A stretch of DNA of 64,000 nt from Paenibacillus shirakamiensis (GTDB lineage: Bacteria > Bacillota > Bacilli > Paenibacillales > Paenibacillaceae). Where the stretch lies: contig NZ_JAGGLD010000007.1 in assembly GCF_017874255.1 (NCBI RefSeq), forward strand, positions 62,001 to 126,000, read 5' to 3'. Below, in pieces: positions 8,338 to 17,510 of this stretch. Numbering within the stretch: position 1 is the stretch's first letter; each line of letters starts with the position of its first letter. The notes below the pieces were generated by a model. That model did not search any database, was not told the DNA's origin, and saw nothing but the letters and a program-made list of their open reading frames with translations. The position numbers and the translations under genes are program-made.

Positions 8338-9333
8338 TCAGACCTCTCCTTTGCGCATTAAATACAAGAAGTACGGGCCACCTACAATCGCCATAACGAT
8401 TCCAGCCGGGATGTCCAGTGGTGCAAATAACGTACGTCCTACTGTGTCAGCCACTACTAGAACGATACCCCCCAGCATAAGACTCATCGGGATGAGCCGA
8501 CTATAATTAGATCCCACGAAAATACGAGCCATATGTGGTACAACTAGGCCAACAAAACCGATCAAGCCAACCACAGAAACAGAGACAGCCGCGAGATATA
8601 CGGCCACGAGAGAGAGCAAAATACGAACCTTCGTCATGCTCTCCCCCAGATTCACAGCAACTTGTTCTCCAAGCCGTAATGTATTGGCTTTGCGAATGCA
8701 GAAGAAAGCAGCAATCCAACCCACGAGCGAATAAGGCACGATCGTCATGGCGTCGCCCATGCCTTTACCAGATAGACTACCATTCAGCCATTGCAGCGCG
8801 CCTGGAAGCTTTTCACTGTACAAAATCGACATCAGACCAATAAAACCACCGAAAATCGCATTAACAGCCACACCTGACAGAATTACACGAATCGGCGTTA
8901 TACCACGCTTATTCCAGGAGAGTAAATACACCATAGCCGAGGCAATCACGCCTCCGCCAACGGCCACAACCGGCAACATCGAGCCAAATTCAGGCATTAC
9001 GAGTAGTACGAACAGGGCGGCAACAGCCGCACCGCTCGATACACCAGTTAGACCGGGGTCTGCTAGCGGATTGTTCATCACCGCTTGGAGCATCGCTCCG
9101 GATATAGCCAGATTCGCTCCGATGAAGAGTGCCAGCATCACACGAGGGATACGAATGTCCCACATAATCGTGTCGTATTGACCCGTTGAATGGCCGAACA
9201 ATGTACTTAGCAAGTCTCCAATTGGAATTTTGACACTTCCCAAGCCAATAGAAACGATCACAACGGCTACTAATACTACAAAAGTGATAACCTGGGTAAC
9301 TCTATTCGACGGTCGCATTGTTGGAGATTTCAT
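8338..9333 (-). CDS. Haem/iron-siderophore ABC transporter permease (FecCD family)
   Basis: A 331-residue polytopic membrane protein with the expected ten-helix hydrophobicity. Family signatures are visible: RIPRVMLALFIGANLAISG near residue 60, NPLADPGLTGVSSGA near residue 90, and the coupling segment GLIGFVGLVVPHMAR near residue 265. It should homodimerise to form the channel. It lies 21 bp after the binding-protein gene and next to the ATPase. Confidence 0.9.
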   Translation of the reverse strand: MKSPTMRPSNRVTQVITFVVLVAVVIVSIGLGSVKIPIGDLLSTLFGHSTGQYDTIMWDIRIPRVMLALFIGANLAISGAMLQAVMNNPLADPGLTGVSSGAAVAALFVLLVMPEFGSMLPVVAVGGGVIASAMVYLLSWNKRGITPIRVILSGVAVNAIFGGFIGLMSILYSEKLPGALQWLNGSLSGKGMGDAMTIVPYSLVGWIAAFFCIRKANTLRLGEQVAVNLGESMTKVRILLSLVAVYLAAVSVSVVGLIGFVGLVVPHMARIFVGSNYSRLIPMSLMLGGIVLVVADTVGRTLFAPLDIPAGIVMAIVGGPYFLYLMRKGEV

Positions 9334-9354
9334 CTTCTGTTCCTCCGGGATGTC

Positions 9355-10368
9355 TTAGTTGGCTGGGAATAGCTTGCTTGCAATTTCTTTATAAGCATCA
9401 GGAGCTTTCACAATAGAAGCTACACCGAACAAGTTATAATCAAGCGCTTCAACACGGTTATTTTTGAAAGCATTCATTTTCTCCCAAGCCCCGTTCTTTT
9501 TCACGTCAGCTTCAAATGCTTTCTTCGCTGCTTCTGGGTCTCCATGGGCTACAAGCAAAATGACATCCGGATTCGCTGTCACAACACTCTCCATATCAAG
9601 CGGTACATAAGTTTCCTTGGACTTCAGCACGGAAGATACAATGTTCGTAGCTCCCAGCTTCTTCGCCAAGCTACCCGGGAATGTACTCTCATTCATAAGC
9701 ATGAATGATTCTGCAGATCCGAAGAGGAACATCACTTTAGGCGCAGTTTTCCCTTCGGCTTGCTTCACTGCTGCCGTTTCTTCCTGTGTCAGACGATTGA
9801 TCAGTGCAGTAGCTTTGGCTTCTTGACCATATACCCGACTTAGTACTACAAGGGAGAGCTTCAAGTCATCGAGTGAATCTGTCGGAAGATAGATCAAGTT
9901 AAGCTTGGAAGCACCGAGTTGTTTGTTCAGGCTATCTTCAATGGATTCTGGACCTAATACAACGTCGGGTTGCAGGCTCGAGATGACTTCGGCATCAGGC
10001 TTAAGTGCTGAACCAATTTTAGTAACGCTATCAAACGCGGCAGGAAGCGCAGTTTTGGAAGTAGGTACACCAACAGGTACTACGCCAAGTGCATCCAGCA
10101 TCTCAGCGATAGCTACAGATGTAACCACAACTTTCTCAGGCTTCTTGTCGCCAAATTTTGCTTGAAGTTCTTTAGCTTTTGTCTCGTCTACAGCTACAGC
10201 CGTTGTTGAATCGCTTGATGGCGTTGAAGGAGTTACATTTTGATTGTTTGTAGTTTTGCTAGAGTCGCTCTCCGCCGGTGTTGCATTATTGTTGCCACAT
10301 GCCGCTAGAACACTCAGTGCAAGAATTGAAGCTAGAAGTAGTGATGGTTTTTTGAATTTTGAAGTCAT
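9355..10368 (-). CDS. Haem/siderophore-binding lipoprotein (class III periplasmic-binding type)
   Basis: A 337-residue substrate-binding protein. The signal peptide ends in the lipobox LAAC (Cys ~24), followed by a Ser/Thr/Asn-rich linker to about residue 60 and two lobes joined by a long helix. It should capture haem or ferric siderophore at the membrane surface and hand it to the FecCD permease. First gene of the five-gene operon, with a Fur-type palindrome 23 bp upstream. The HugZ gene downstream favours haem as substrate, by inference. Confidence 0.88.
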   Translation of the reverse strand: MTSKFKKPSLLLASILALSVLAACGNNNATPAESDSSKTTNNQNVTPSTPSSDSTTAVAVDETKAKELQAKFGDKKPEKVVVTSVAIAEMLDALGVVPVGVPTSKTALPAAFDSVTKIGSALKPDAEVISSLQPDVVLGPESIEDSLNKQLGASKLNLIYLPTDSLDDLKLSLVVLSRVYGQEAKATALINRLTQEETAAVKQAEGKTAPKVMFLFGSAESFMLMNESTFPGSLAKKLGATNIVSSVLKSKETYVPLDMESVVTANPDVILLVAHGDPEAAKKAFEADVKKNGAWEKMNAFKNNRVEALDYNLFGVASIVKAPDAYKEIASKLFPAN

Positions 10369-10390
10369 AGTATGTCTAGGCCCCTTTAAT

Positions 10391-10409
10391 ATTGATAATC
10401 ATTATCAAT
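10391..10409 (-). promoter_or_regulatory. Fur box
   Basis: ATTGATAATCATTATCAAT is a perfect 9-1-9 palindrome containing the 7-1-7 core TGATAAT-C-ATTATCA of Gram-positive Fur boxes. It lies directly before the haem/siderophore operon, which supports repression by iron-loaded Fur. Confidence 0.88.
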
Positions 10410-10410
10410 T

Positions 10411-10797
10411 AAGATTATCATATATATGGCTACCAAGCAATAAAAATATTATTTTTAAAGAGAAATTATGCATAAATATACAAAACTTCCGTTGTGCAGC
10501 TTTCTTCGCATTCCATGTATGTGTCAAAGAGACAATTTCAAGTGATGACCCTGTGCTAAATTATAAACAAAGGGGCCATCACTTATTATATATTCTGGTT
10601 AGAAGAAGGGGCCGTTGTTTTCGAGCTTGAGTTTATCGCCAATAGAGCATAGGTTCTGTATTCTTCAAACCATGTATTTGTGTCCCATTGGGCAGATTCT
10701 CTTATCTAAAAATGTATCAAAATTAGCTTTCGCCTCTCTGTTATCATTTAATCCATTACCTAAGATATGAGTAAATATAGATCTACAAAATAATCAG
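10411..10797. other. Non-coding stretch with one long hairpin
   Basis: No supportable gene. AAGTGATG at 10540 pairs with CATCACTT ending at 10584, with CCC/GGG inside, forming a hairpin of unknown role. The remainder is AT-rich spacer between the divergent haem operon promoter and the nupC terminator. Confidence 0.4.
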
Positions 10798-10829
10798 AAA
10801 AAACCCCCAAGATAATTGATCTTGGGGGT
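10798..10829 (-). terminator. Rho-independent terminator of deoD-nupC
   Basis: ACCCCCAAGAT (from 10803) pairs perfectly with ATCTTGGGGGT (to 10829). On the minus strand the stem is followed by six T residues. It lies 44 bp after the nupC stop. Confidence 0.9.
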
Positions 10830-10872
10830 GGGTTGGATCTCTAGTTATACGAGTCTCTTACCTATGACTCTA

Positions 10873-12057
10873 TTAGAATATAATACCGATGACAATTGCA
10901 GATAGAACGCTTACAATTGTGGCGCCATACAATAATTTTAGACCAAAGCGTGCCACAATGTTACCTTGTTTCTCATTCAATCCTTTTACTGCACCTACAA
11001 TCGTACCAATGGAACCAAAGTTCGCGAAAGAGATTAGGAATACGGATACAATAGCGACCGTACGCTCACTCAAGTTACCTTGAATCTTAACAAAATCAAG
11101 CATAGCTACAAACTCATTTGCCACAAGCTTCGTCGCCATAATGCTACCTGCATCAACGGCTTCCTTCCAAGGTACACCGATAAGGAAAGCGATAGGAGCA
11201 AATACATATCCTAAAATAGCTTGGAACGATATGCCGAATACGCCACTAAAGACTCCGTTAATCAAAGCAATGATCCCTACGAAACCAATTAACATAACTC
11301 CTACTACGATGGCTACTTTGAAACCATCCATAATATATTCGCCAAGCATTTCGAAGAACGTTTGTTTCTCTTCCTGTTCTTGTACTTCAATAATATCTTC
11401 TTCAGGCGTTACTTCATAAGGATTGATAATGGATGAGACGATAAAGCCACCAAATAAGTTCAAGATCAAGGCTGCTACTACATATTTAGGTTGAAGCATT
11501 GTCATATATGAACCTACAATGGACATAGATACCGTTGACATTGCAGACGCACAAAGTGTGTACAGGCGATGTTTCGGCAAGGCTCCAAGCTGGTTTTTCA
11601 CCGAAATGAATACTTCGTTTTGCCCTACAATGGCTGCTGCAACCGCGTTATACGATTCCAATTTTCCCATGCCGTTTACTTTACTTAAGACTAGACCAAT
11701 ATATCTGATGATAAAAGGTAGAATTTTATAATGTTGCAAAATTCCGATTAATGCAGACATAAATACGATAGGCATTAAGACAAACAGGAAGAACGTATGG
11801 GCGCCTTCATTCGCAATCCCACCAAACACAAAGTTCGTTCCTTCATTGGCATAATCAATTAATTTTTTAAAGCTATCAGCAAATCCCTTGATTAGGAATT
11901 CACCTACGCTGGTCTTAAGAATTAGAAGCCCCAGAACAAACTGGATCACAATCATGATCACGATAGGTCTGTATTTAATCTTTTTCTTATCATTGCTAGC
12001 AAGCCATGCCAACAACAGGACAATAACCAGGCCGACTACAGAAATTAGATAATGCAT
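10873..12057 (-). CDS. nupC: Concentrative nucleoside transporter NupC
   Basis: A 394-residue CNT-family symporter with an N-terminal three-helix part, the gate region ([18 protein letters not shown], near residues 95-112) and the core pattern [25 protein letters not shown]. The last part shows the family's [15 protein letters not shown] and [13 protein letters not shown] motifs. It imports nucleosides with protons or sodium across the cytoplasmic membrane. It follows deoD by 40 bp and shares its terminator, so uptake and phosphorolysis are co-expressed. Confidence 0.92.
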   Translation of the reverse strand: MHYLISVVGLVIVLLLAWLASNDKKKIKYRPIVIMIVIQFVLGLLILKTSVGEFLIKGFADSFKKLIDYANEGTNFVFGGIANEGAHTFFLFVLMPIVFMSALIGILQHYKILPFIIRYIGLVLSKVNGMGKLESYNAVAAAIVGQNEVFISVKNQLGALPKHRLYTLCASAMSTVSMSIVGSYMTMLQPKYVVAALILNLFGGFIVSSIINPYEVTPEEDIIEVQEQEEKQTFFEMLGEYIMDGFKVAIVVGVMLIGFVGIIALINGVFSGVFGISFQAILGYVFAPIAFLIGVPWKEAVDAGSIMATKLVANEFVAMLDFVKIQGNLSERTVAIVSVFLISFANFGSIGTIVGAVKGLNEKQGNIVARFGLKLLYGATIVSVLSAIVIGIIF

Positions 12058-12097
12058 CGTGTTTCCCCCAAATGTATCAATTGTGTGTTACGTGACC

Positions 12098-12805
12098 CTA
12101 GTTACCCAATACGGTATTCAGTGCAATTTCGACCATATCATGAAAAGATTGTTCACTTTCTTGATGGGTTAAGTGTTCCTGGGTCAACAATTGACTGCCT
12201 ACAGTTAACATAGATAGTGCCTGTACACCATATTTAGCGGCTAACGTATATAAGGCTGTGCTCTCCATTTCAACCGCCAAAACACCGAAATCCATAAATT
12301 TGTGAAGTCGATCCATGGTTTCACGGTAGAATTCATCAGAATTATAGATGTTACCCACGAAGACATTAACCTCTTTGCTTTGGGCTTGCTGATAAGCCGC
12401 CATTAACAAGGAGAAATCAGCCGTAGGTGCATAGTTGCAACCATGGAAGATTTTTTCCGTCATATTACTATCCGAAGACACGGATTGAGCTAATATAATG
12501 TCACGCAGTTTGAGTTCTTTCTGCATGGCGCCACATGTACCGATACGCACTAACTTCTTCACTTCATAATCCACAATCAATTCTGTTGCATAAATACTCA
12601 TGGATGGGTTCCCCATCCCTGTCCCCTGAACAGACACGGGCATACCCTTATAGGTTCCTGTATATCCATACATGCCTCTAACTTCGTTATAACAATAGGC
12701 TTCATCTAGAAAATGTTCTGCTACAAATTTTGCACGCAAAGGATCTCCTGGAAGCAACACTCGTTCTGCGATTTCGCCCTTTTTTGCGGCCAAATGCCTA
12801 CTCAT
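12098..12805 (-). CDS. deoD: Purine-nucleoside phosphorylase DeoD-type, altered base site
   Basis: A 235-residue hexameric-type PNP. Phosphate and ribose residues are kept: His4, GDPLRAK (Gly20, Arg24), VRGM (Arg43), RIGTCGA (Arg87) and EMES (179-181 in E. coli numbering). However, the catalytic loop normally reading TVSDH is TVGSQ, so Asp204 becomes Ser, and the AER-QTTF position of Arg217 is also Ser (ESEQSF). In characterised DeoD enzymes Asp204 with Arg217 protonates N7 of the purine. The protein may have different base specificity or low activity. It is 40 bp upstream of nupC, with a cre-like site in its leader. Confidence 0.88.
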   Translation of the reverse strand: MSRHLAAKKGEIAERVLLPGDPLRAKFVAEHFLDEAYCYNEVRGMYGYTGTYKGMPVSVQGTGMGNPSMSIYATELIVDYEVKKLVRIGTCGAMQKELKLRDIILAQSVSSDSNMTEKIFHGCNYAPTADFSLLMAAYQQAQSKEVNVFVGNIYNSDEFYRETMDRLHKFMDFGVLAVEMESTALYTLAAKYGVQALSMLTVGSQLLTQEHLTHQESEQSFHDMVEIALNTVLGN

Positions 12806-12849
12806 ATTTCATCCCCCACTATCTCATGTTCGTCTTAATTAAATCTTTC

Positions 12850-12863
12850 CGAAAACGCTTCCA
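12850..12863. promoter_or_regulatory. Candidate CcpA cre site upstream of deoD
   Basis: CGAAAACGCTTCCA matches the cre pattern TGNAANCGNTNNCA with one mismatch (first T to C). It lies 45 bp before the deoD start, consistent with carbon catabolite control of nucleoside use in Bacillales. Binding is not proven. Confidence 0.5.
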
Positions 12864-12977
12864 CTTGAGCTGCTGTTAAGTAGTACAGTTCCGAAACTAC
12901 TTTGAGCATAAGGTTTTTCATCAGGACAAACTAGACCAAAAACTTACGTAAGATACGGAAAATAATTGGTCAAATGT

Positions 12978-14411
12978 TTAAAGCAAAGCTTGTCGAATGT
13001 TGTCTAAATCTCTTCGGGACGGAATAGTGGAGATGATAACAACAGGCACAGTCTCAAGCTCCACGGGGATGTTACTAATCACAAAATCAATGTGATGATG
13101 CTGCATCATCTCGTCTGTTAAGCCTTTCATAATGGAAGTATCTATAATCAATTGATCACCAATTTCCTTCTTAATCATGTCTGCGATGTAGTGACGAATG
13201 GAGAATTCTTCTCCAATGACCAAGAATGCCCTCTTGCTCTTATAACGTAGGCTTGAACGAACAATTAATGTTAGTTTGGTAATATGGACATCATTGTATG
13301 AGACTGATGGGTAGGCTTCATTCCACGTGTGCATACAGGTCTGTAGCTCTTGGTAAATGGACTGGCATTCCTTTTGCACATAGGTAGATAAATTGCTTTG
13401 GGAGATCAACATCCATTCAGGAATGGCATTATCGATTAATAGCTTGTCAAAGAATCCGTACACCTCTAAAGTAAATCGTTCACTCGTATCTAGATTCGGA
13501 AAGGCATCAGTCAATAACTTAATAAGTAGATTGCCCATGGAATATTCTTCTCTGGCCTTGTGTAATTCAATTTCTTGATTCGGTGTGATATCTGAGCCTT
13601 CGTAGTAATGATACTGACTGAGACTAACCAGAGACTGGATGAAGAAGATCTCACTTTTGGAGAATTCAATGGCAAACGCATCCTCCAGACGCTTCGCTAG
13701 AGTAGTTACGGGTACATAAAAGAACCCCTTTTCCCAAGGGTAACGATGTTCGTCGATGTTAACACATTCTCCCTTGGCTACTCTTTCGACCATAATGGCT
13801 AGCAGGAAAGCCAATCTTCTTTTGGAATTGATAAAATACACGATATTTTTCTCATTTTCTATATTCGTAATGAACTGATCGATATAAGCAAAATCAACCT
13901 GTTCAAAGGGCCATCCTGTGAACTCGTACGCATCGCCATATAATTTCCAATAGAAATAGCGAATGTTCATCTCATTCCCTTTGATCATAGGAGTCGAATA
14001 GGTAATCCGTAACTTATACGCCTTGAGATCTTGATTATTCAGCTGTACAATCAGTTTCTTAAGAGAAGAGGTGCTCATATACATTTCTCCAGCTAACTCT
14101 TCTACGGACAGGCTACCCCCATTTATGAACAGAACATGCATTAACCTATAAAAGATGGTATTTCTGAACATTGTAGACAATACTTCACTAAGGGTTGTAT
14201 TCCCCCCCTCACGACGCAGAAATATCCCCTTCCCTCTGGAGACCTCAATGGTTACCGCACTGGGTAACTGCTTGCTGATCTCCTCGACCATCTTGCTTAC
14301 AGTTTTCACGGAAATCCCTAGACTTTTTTCTATTTCGGTTAAGGTAAACCATCGTTGTTCCATATCCAGCATCGTTAGGAGTTGGCTAGCCAATGTGAAC
14401 CCCTTGTCCAT
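12978..14411 (-). CDS. Mga-like helix-turn-helix transcriptional regulator
   Basis: About 477 residues. An N-terminal winged HTH (WFTLTEIEKSLGISVKTVSKM, residues ~20-45 from this start) is followed by a second Mga-type HTH (LSVEELAGEMYMSTSSLKKL), a PRD-like helical middle, and an EIIB-like C-terminus. This is the architecture of Mga/MtlR-like regulators that answer to PTS phosphorylation. GGTGGGG lies 5 bp before the ATG at 14411; an ATG at 14462 overlaps a TATACTATATATA promoter-like run. It reads toward deoD-nupC and may control that operon, by inference. Confidence 0.75.
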   Translation of the reverse strand: MDKGFTLASQLLTMLDMEQRWFTLTEIEKSLGISVKTVSKMVEEISKQLPSAVTIEVSRGKGIFLRREGGNTTLSEVLSTMFRNTIFYRLMHVLFINGGSLSVEELAGEMYMSTSSLKKLIVQLNNQDLKAYKLRITYSTPMIKGNEMNIRYFYWKLYGDAYEFTGWPFEQVDFAYIDQFITNIENEKNIVYFINSKRRLAFLLAIMVERVAKGECVNIDEHRYPWEKGFFYVPVTTLAKRLEDAFAIEFSKSEIFFIQSLVSLSQYHYYEGSDITPNQEIELHKAREEYSMGNLLIKLLTDAFPNLDTSERFTLEVYGFFDKLLIDNAIPEWMLISQSNLSTYVQKECQSIYQELQTCMHTWNEAYPSVSYNDVHITKLTLIVRSSLRYKSKRAFLVIGEEFSIRHYIADMIKKEIGDQLIIDTSIMKGLTDEMMQHHHIDFVISNIPVELETVPVVIISTIPSRRDLDNIRQALL

Positions 14412-14510
14412 GTTCCCCACCCTGTTTCGTATAGTTTGTATATATATAGTATAAACAAGCATCCATGTTTTAGCCTTTTGACGTTATTCTACTGTGCAGG
14501 AAAGAGACCA

Positions 14511-14547
14511 AAAAGTCGATCCCTCCTGTTGGGAAGAATCGACTTTT
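14511..14547. terminator. Bidirectional terminator-like hairpin
   Basis: AAAAGTCGATCCC pairs with a GGGA … ATCGACTTTT arm. It lies 68 bp after the bltD stop and carries T-rich ends on both strands. The main use is probably to end bltD transcription. Confidence 0.65.
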
Positions 14548-14614
14548 GAGTCTGTTACTTGTATCATTTTAACATTTCAATGGAGTGACTATATTAGTAT
14601 TAGATCTCCTTTAA

Positions 14615-15067
14615 TTAATTCAGTTGTTTAACCATAACTCGTTCTCCATTGACGTCTAATTCTCCATTAAAACGGAAACCGAATTTCTGATATAATTTTA
14701 GGGCTATTTCATTGTCATCATAAAGACTGAGATAGATTTGCTCGCAGTCATACAGACGGACCAGATGATCTATGAGCGATTGTAGCAGAATTTTGCCCCA
14801 TCCCTGGCCTTGATACTTCATATCTATAAGATATCGATCTAACCATACCCGCCCATTGGGCTTCTCTTGTGGGAAATATCCATACATCGCAAACCCGACC
14901 AACAGCTCATCAATATACAATCCTACCGGCCTGAAAAATGTGCACTCTTCCGCTTCCTGCAAACATTGTAGCGGGGTTTCGATGTAGGTCTTTTGGGATT
15001 CATCTACACGCAATGAAATAATGTCGTCCATGTTATCTTGATTTACTTCCTTAATTGCTATCTTCAT
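14615..15067 (-). CDS. bltD: Spermidine/spermine N-acetyltransferase BltD-like (GNAT)
   Basis: A 150-residue GNAT enzyme. The acetyl-CoA loop is YQGQGWGKILLQ, preceded by NGRVWLDRYLID and followed by IYLSLYDDNEIALKLYQKFGF. These blocks match B. subtilis BltD closely by memory, including the FFRPVGLYIDELLVGFAMYG strand. It should acetylate spermidine or spermine in the cytoplasm. GGGTGG sits 5 bp before the ATG at 15067; the GTG at 15076 lies inside that site. In B. subtilis bltD is paired with the efflux pump gene blt; here no pump is present, but a BmrR/BltR-like regulator is divergent. Confidence 0.82.
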   Translation of the reverse strand: MKIAIKEVNQDNMDDIISLRVDESQKTYIETPLQCLQEAEECTFFRPVGLYIDELLVGFAMYGYFPQEKPNGRVWLDRYLIDMKYQGQGWGKILLQSLIDHLVRLYDCEQIYLSLYDDNEIALKLYQKFGFRFNGELDVNGERVMVKQLN

Positions 15068-15190
15068 GTGTGCCACCCTCTTGGAGTCCAGAAGAATACG
15101 TGTGTTCCGTCCTTTTGGTTTGATTTTAATTGTACATACATCTAGACTAAGGGGTGCCCTAACAGGATAGTCAAGTAGGAGGAACTAGAT

Positions 15191-16018
15191 ATGGATCATC
15201 GCCCGCAACATTATGTGTCCACAGGCCAATTCGCGAACATCTGCCATGTAAACAAAAAAACGCTGTTCCATTATGATGCAATTGGGCTGTTCAAACCAGC
15301 TTTTGTCGATGATAAAGGGTACCGTTATTATTCATTAAATCAATTGGATTTATTTACGATGATCTCTTCATTAAAAGAATTAAGTGTACCCTTAAAAGAA
15401 ATCAAAACCTACATAGATCAAAGAACACCCGAACTCATTCTAGATCTATCTAGAAAAAAGATTCATGAGGTTGATTTGGAGATGGCTAAACTCAGCAAAA
15501 TCAAACATGTTTTTGAAGAAACACTTCTGTATACAAATCGAGGGTTAAATGCATGGAAGGATGGCATTCGGCTTGAAGAGCATGAAGAAGAATACATCAT
15601 TGTAAGTCCCGCCATCCAAGTATCGGATAGCGACAATCCCATTGAATGGTTGGACTTTTTCACAAATTTCGAACATCTTACTTTGTCTATGAACACTTCT
15701 TTTGTAGGTTCCATGGTATCCCGTGAGCATGTATTAGCTGGACGTTACGAATCAAAAAGTCATCTATTTGCCAAAACAAAGACGGATGAAGATCGACAGA
15801 GGGCCACTATACTTGTAAAACCGAAGGGCAAATATGCTGTAACTTTTCATCATGGAGGTTATGATACCATCGGAGCCACGTATGAGAAATTGCTTGTATA
15901 CATCACTGACAATAAACTTTCTATGGGTGAGTTTTCTTTTGAGGAGTATTTAATTGATGAGGTGGGCGTCCAACAAGAAAAGGATTATGTTACACAGATT
16001 AGCCTAGAAGTTAAGTGA
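15191..16018 (+). CDS. MerR-family regulator with GyrI-like ligand domain (BmrR/BltR-like)
   Basis: A 275-residue protein with an N-terminal MerR winged helix (STGQFANICHVNKKTLFHYDAIGLF … GYRYYSLNQL), a coiled dimerisation helix (residues ~75-115) and a C-terminal effector-binding domain (residues ~125-275). The layout is that of BmrR/BltR activators, which bind lipophilic cations and twist a 19-bp-spaced promoter. TAGGAGG precedes the ATG by 8 bp. It is divergent from bltD with 123 bp between starts, so it probably controls that gene. Confidence 0.82.
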   Translation: MDHRPQHYVSTGQFANICHVNKKTLFHYDAIGLFKPAFVDDKGYRYYSLNQLDLFTMISSLKELSVPLKEIKTYIDQRTPELILDLSRKKIHEVDLEMAKLSKIKHVFEETLLYTNRGLNAWKDGIRLEEHEEEYIIVSPAIQVSDSDNPIEWLDFFTNFEHLTLSMNTSFVGSMVSREHVLAGRYESKSHLFAKTKTDEDRQRATILVKPKGKYAVTFHHGGYDTIGATYEKLLVYITDNKLSMGEFSFEEYLIDEVGVQQEKDYVTQISLEVK

Positions 16019-16177
16019 TGGCTGTTCTTTGACCGAATTTCTCGTTAAGACACGCAACATCCTCTAATTTAAAGACTCTGGGAGTCGGAGGAACATTTTA
16101 TTGCACAGTATAAGATCAAATTAATTGTTAAGCATGTCGGATTATGTGGCATCTCGAAGTTACTGCTGACGCCAAGT

Positions 16178-16211
16178 CGCCGTTCAGCCCCTTAGAAGTT
16201 CCTGAACGGCG
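16178..16211. repeat. Perfect 10-bp inverted repeat
   Basis: CGCCGTTCAG pairs exactly with CTGAACGGCG across a 14-bp loop. There is no T-run on either strand. It lies between convergent genes in the otherwise featureless stretch 16019-16363 and may still act as a bidirectional terminator. Confidence 0.45.
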
Positions 16212-16363
16212 AAAATTGATGAATTTGTGAATATCTCATTCTCTTGGTCAGGTGATTGTAACTTCATGCGTTCGGTCTACGCGCTTTTCATTTTCCAACT
16301 AGCCAATAACTATGATCCTGAACATAAAGGTTATTGTTCTAATCCCTCTTATAATTAAGTTCT

Positions 16364-16801
16364 CTAGTGTGCTACTACTTTTCCGAGGTTATCCAGCATA
16401 ATTGTTGTACCGTGTTCCCGGATTTCAAGCGTATCTTGTCCATCCAAGAAGACAGCCTGTTCTGTAAAAATGAGCCTCGTTCCCCCTTCTACTTCAACAA
16501 GCTCGACCGTAGCCACGGAGACGGAAATACGCACTTTGTCTGCATCCATTGTATAGGTGTAGACAATTCGTTGCTCTGGAACAAGCTCCTGATAGACAGC
16601 ATCGAAAATAAAAGTTGGCCCTTCAGGCGGTCCTCCCTCAGAGTACTCGCGTCCACCTATCCGAAAATCAAAGATTTCAGGCTTGGAGAACCACTTTGCC
16701 TTGACCGTTGAATCGGACCATGCTTGATATACCCGTTCTGGCGAAGCGGCATAAGTCCTCTCTACCACAAACGTACCATGCTTGACGAATCTTTCATTCA
16801 T
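16364..16801 (-). CDS. SRPBCC/AHSA1-family protein
   Basis: A 145-residue START-like fold protein beginning with the typical FVVERTYAASPERVYQAWSD and KAKWFSKPEIF strand-helix pattern. The family binds hydrophobic ligands in a helix-grip cavity, and its bacterial members near regulators usually lack a defined reaction. It follows the MerR gene by 12 bp and is likely its co-transcribed partner. The C-terminus (REHGTTIMLDNLGKVVAH) is somewhat shorter than usual AHSA1 ends. Confidence 0.8.
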   Translation of the reverse strand: MNERFVKHGTFVVERTYAASPERVYQAWSDSTVKAKWFSKPEIFDFRIGGREYSEGGPPEGPTFIFDAVYQELVPEQRIVYTYTMDADKVRISVSVATVELVEVEGGTRLIFTEQAVFLDGQDTLEIREHGTTIMLDNLGKVVAH

Positions 16802-16813
16802 TCTTATTCCTCC

Positions 16814-17305
16814 TCAGGATTCTCGACTCTCATTCTCCTTAGTAAGCAATTCTCCCAGTAGCTCTAGATGTCGTTCCCAACTTCTCTGCCGAGCTATGAC
16901 GGGCTTCTCCACATCTATCTTCATTGCTTGTAATAGGCTTGTGAAATCCTCCACTGTGACTTTGTTCTGACCCTGCATAAGTTTGGAAATGTGTCTGAGC
17001 TTTTCTAGTAGTTGCTGTTGCTGCCTAATTTGTTCTTGAATCTGATGTATTTGTAAGCCTATGATCTCAAGCGGACTGAACTGTTCACTGCTTAAGGCCA
17101 GTTGGATCTCCTCTAGTGACAGACCTAACTCTTTCAGAGATATAATCTGATGCAAACGCGATACATTCATCTCGTTATATAATCGATGGCCTGCATCCGT
17201 CTGACCTGATGGAGATAACAATCCAAGTTGATCATAATAATGCAAAGTTCTTACGGTAAGCCCCGTTAACTTGGCAAGTTCTCCAACCTTCCACAATGAT
17301 TTCAT
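16814..17305 (-). CDS. MerR-family transcriptional regulator
   Basis: A 163-residue protein with the MerR winged helix at residues ~5-75 (WKVGELAKLTGLTVRTLHYYDQLGLL … GHRLY) and a Gln-rich coiled-coil helix (IQEQIRQQQQLLEKL) for dimerisation. It lacks a large ligand domain, so it resembles TipA/short MerR proteins. First gene of a two-gene operon with the SRPBCC gene. Confidence 0.85.
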   Translation of the reverse strand: MKSLWKVGELAKLTGLTVRTLHYYDQLGLLSPSGQTDAGHRLYNEMNVSRLHQIISLKELGLSLEEIQLALSSEQFSPLEIIGLQIHQIQEQIRQQQQLLEKLRHISKLMQGQNKVTVEDFTSLLQAMKIDVEKPVIARQRSWERHLELLGELLTKENESRES

Positions 17306-17510
17306 TCACCACCTCCATCCTTTGGCGCTAGCTGTTATGTACCGGTAAATTCATTGTAGAACATGACGCTACGTCAGGTGCAAGATACCTGATTATAATT
17401 TTAGGGAAAATATTTATCGATAAAGAACAAAAAACCATTTTTTAGAATACGTTTAATTTAGCTTCAGCATTAAACAAAACAGTGTCGAAATCAAGACCAC
17501 CGGGATTTAA

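Noticed and set aside
16178..16211. Transposon terminal repeat
   Set aside because: The inverted repeat has a 14-base loop and no transposase or target-site duplication; a hairpin is the simpler reading.
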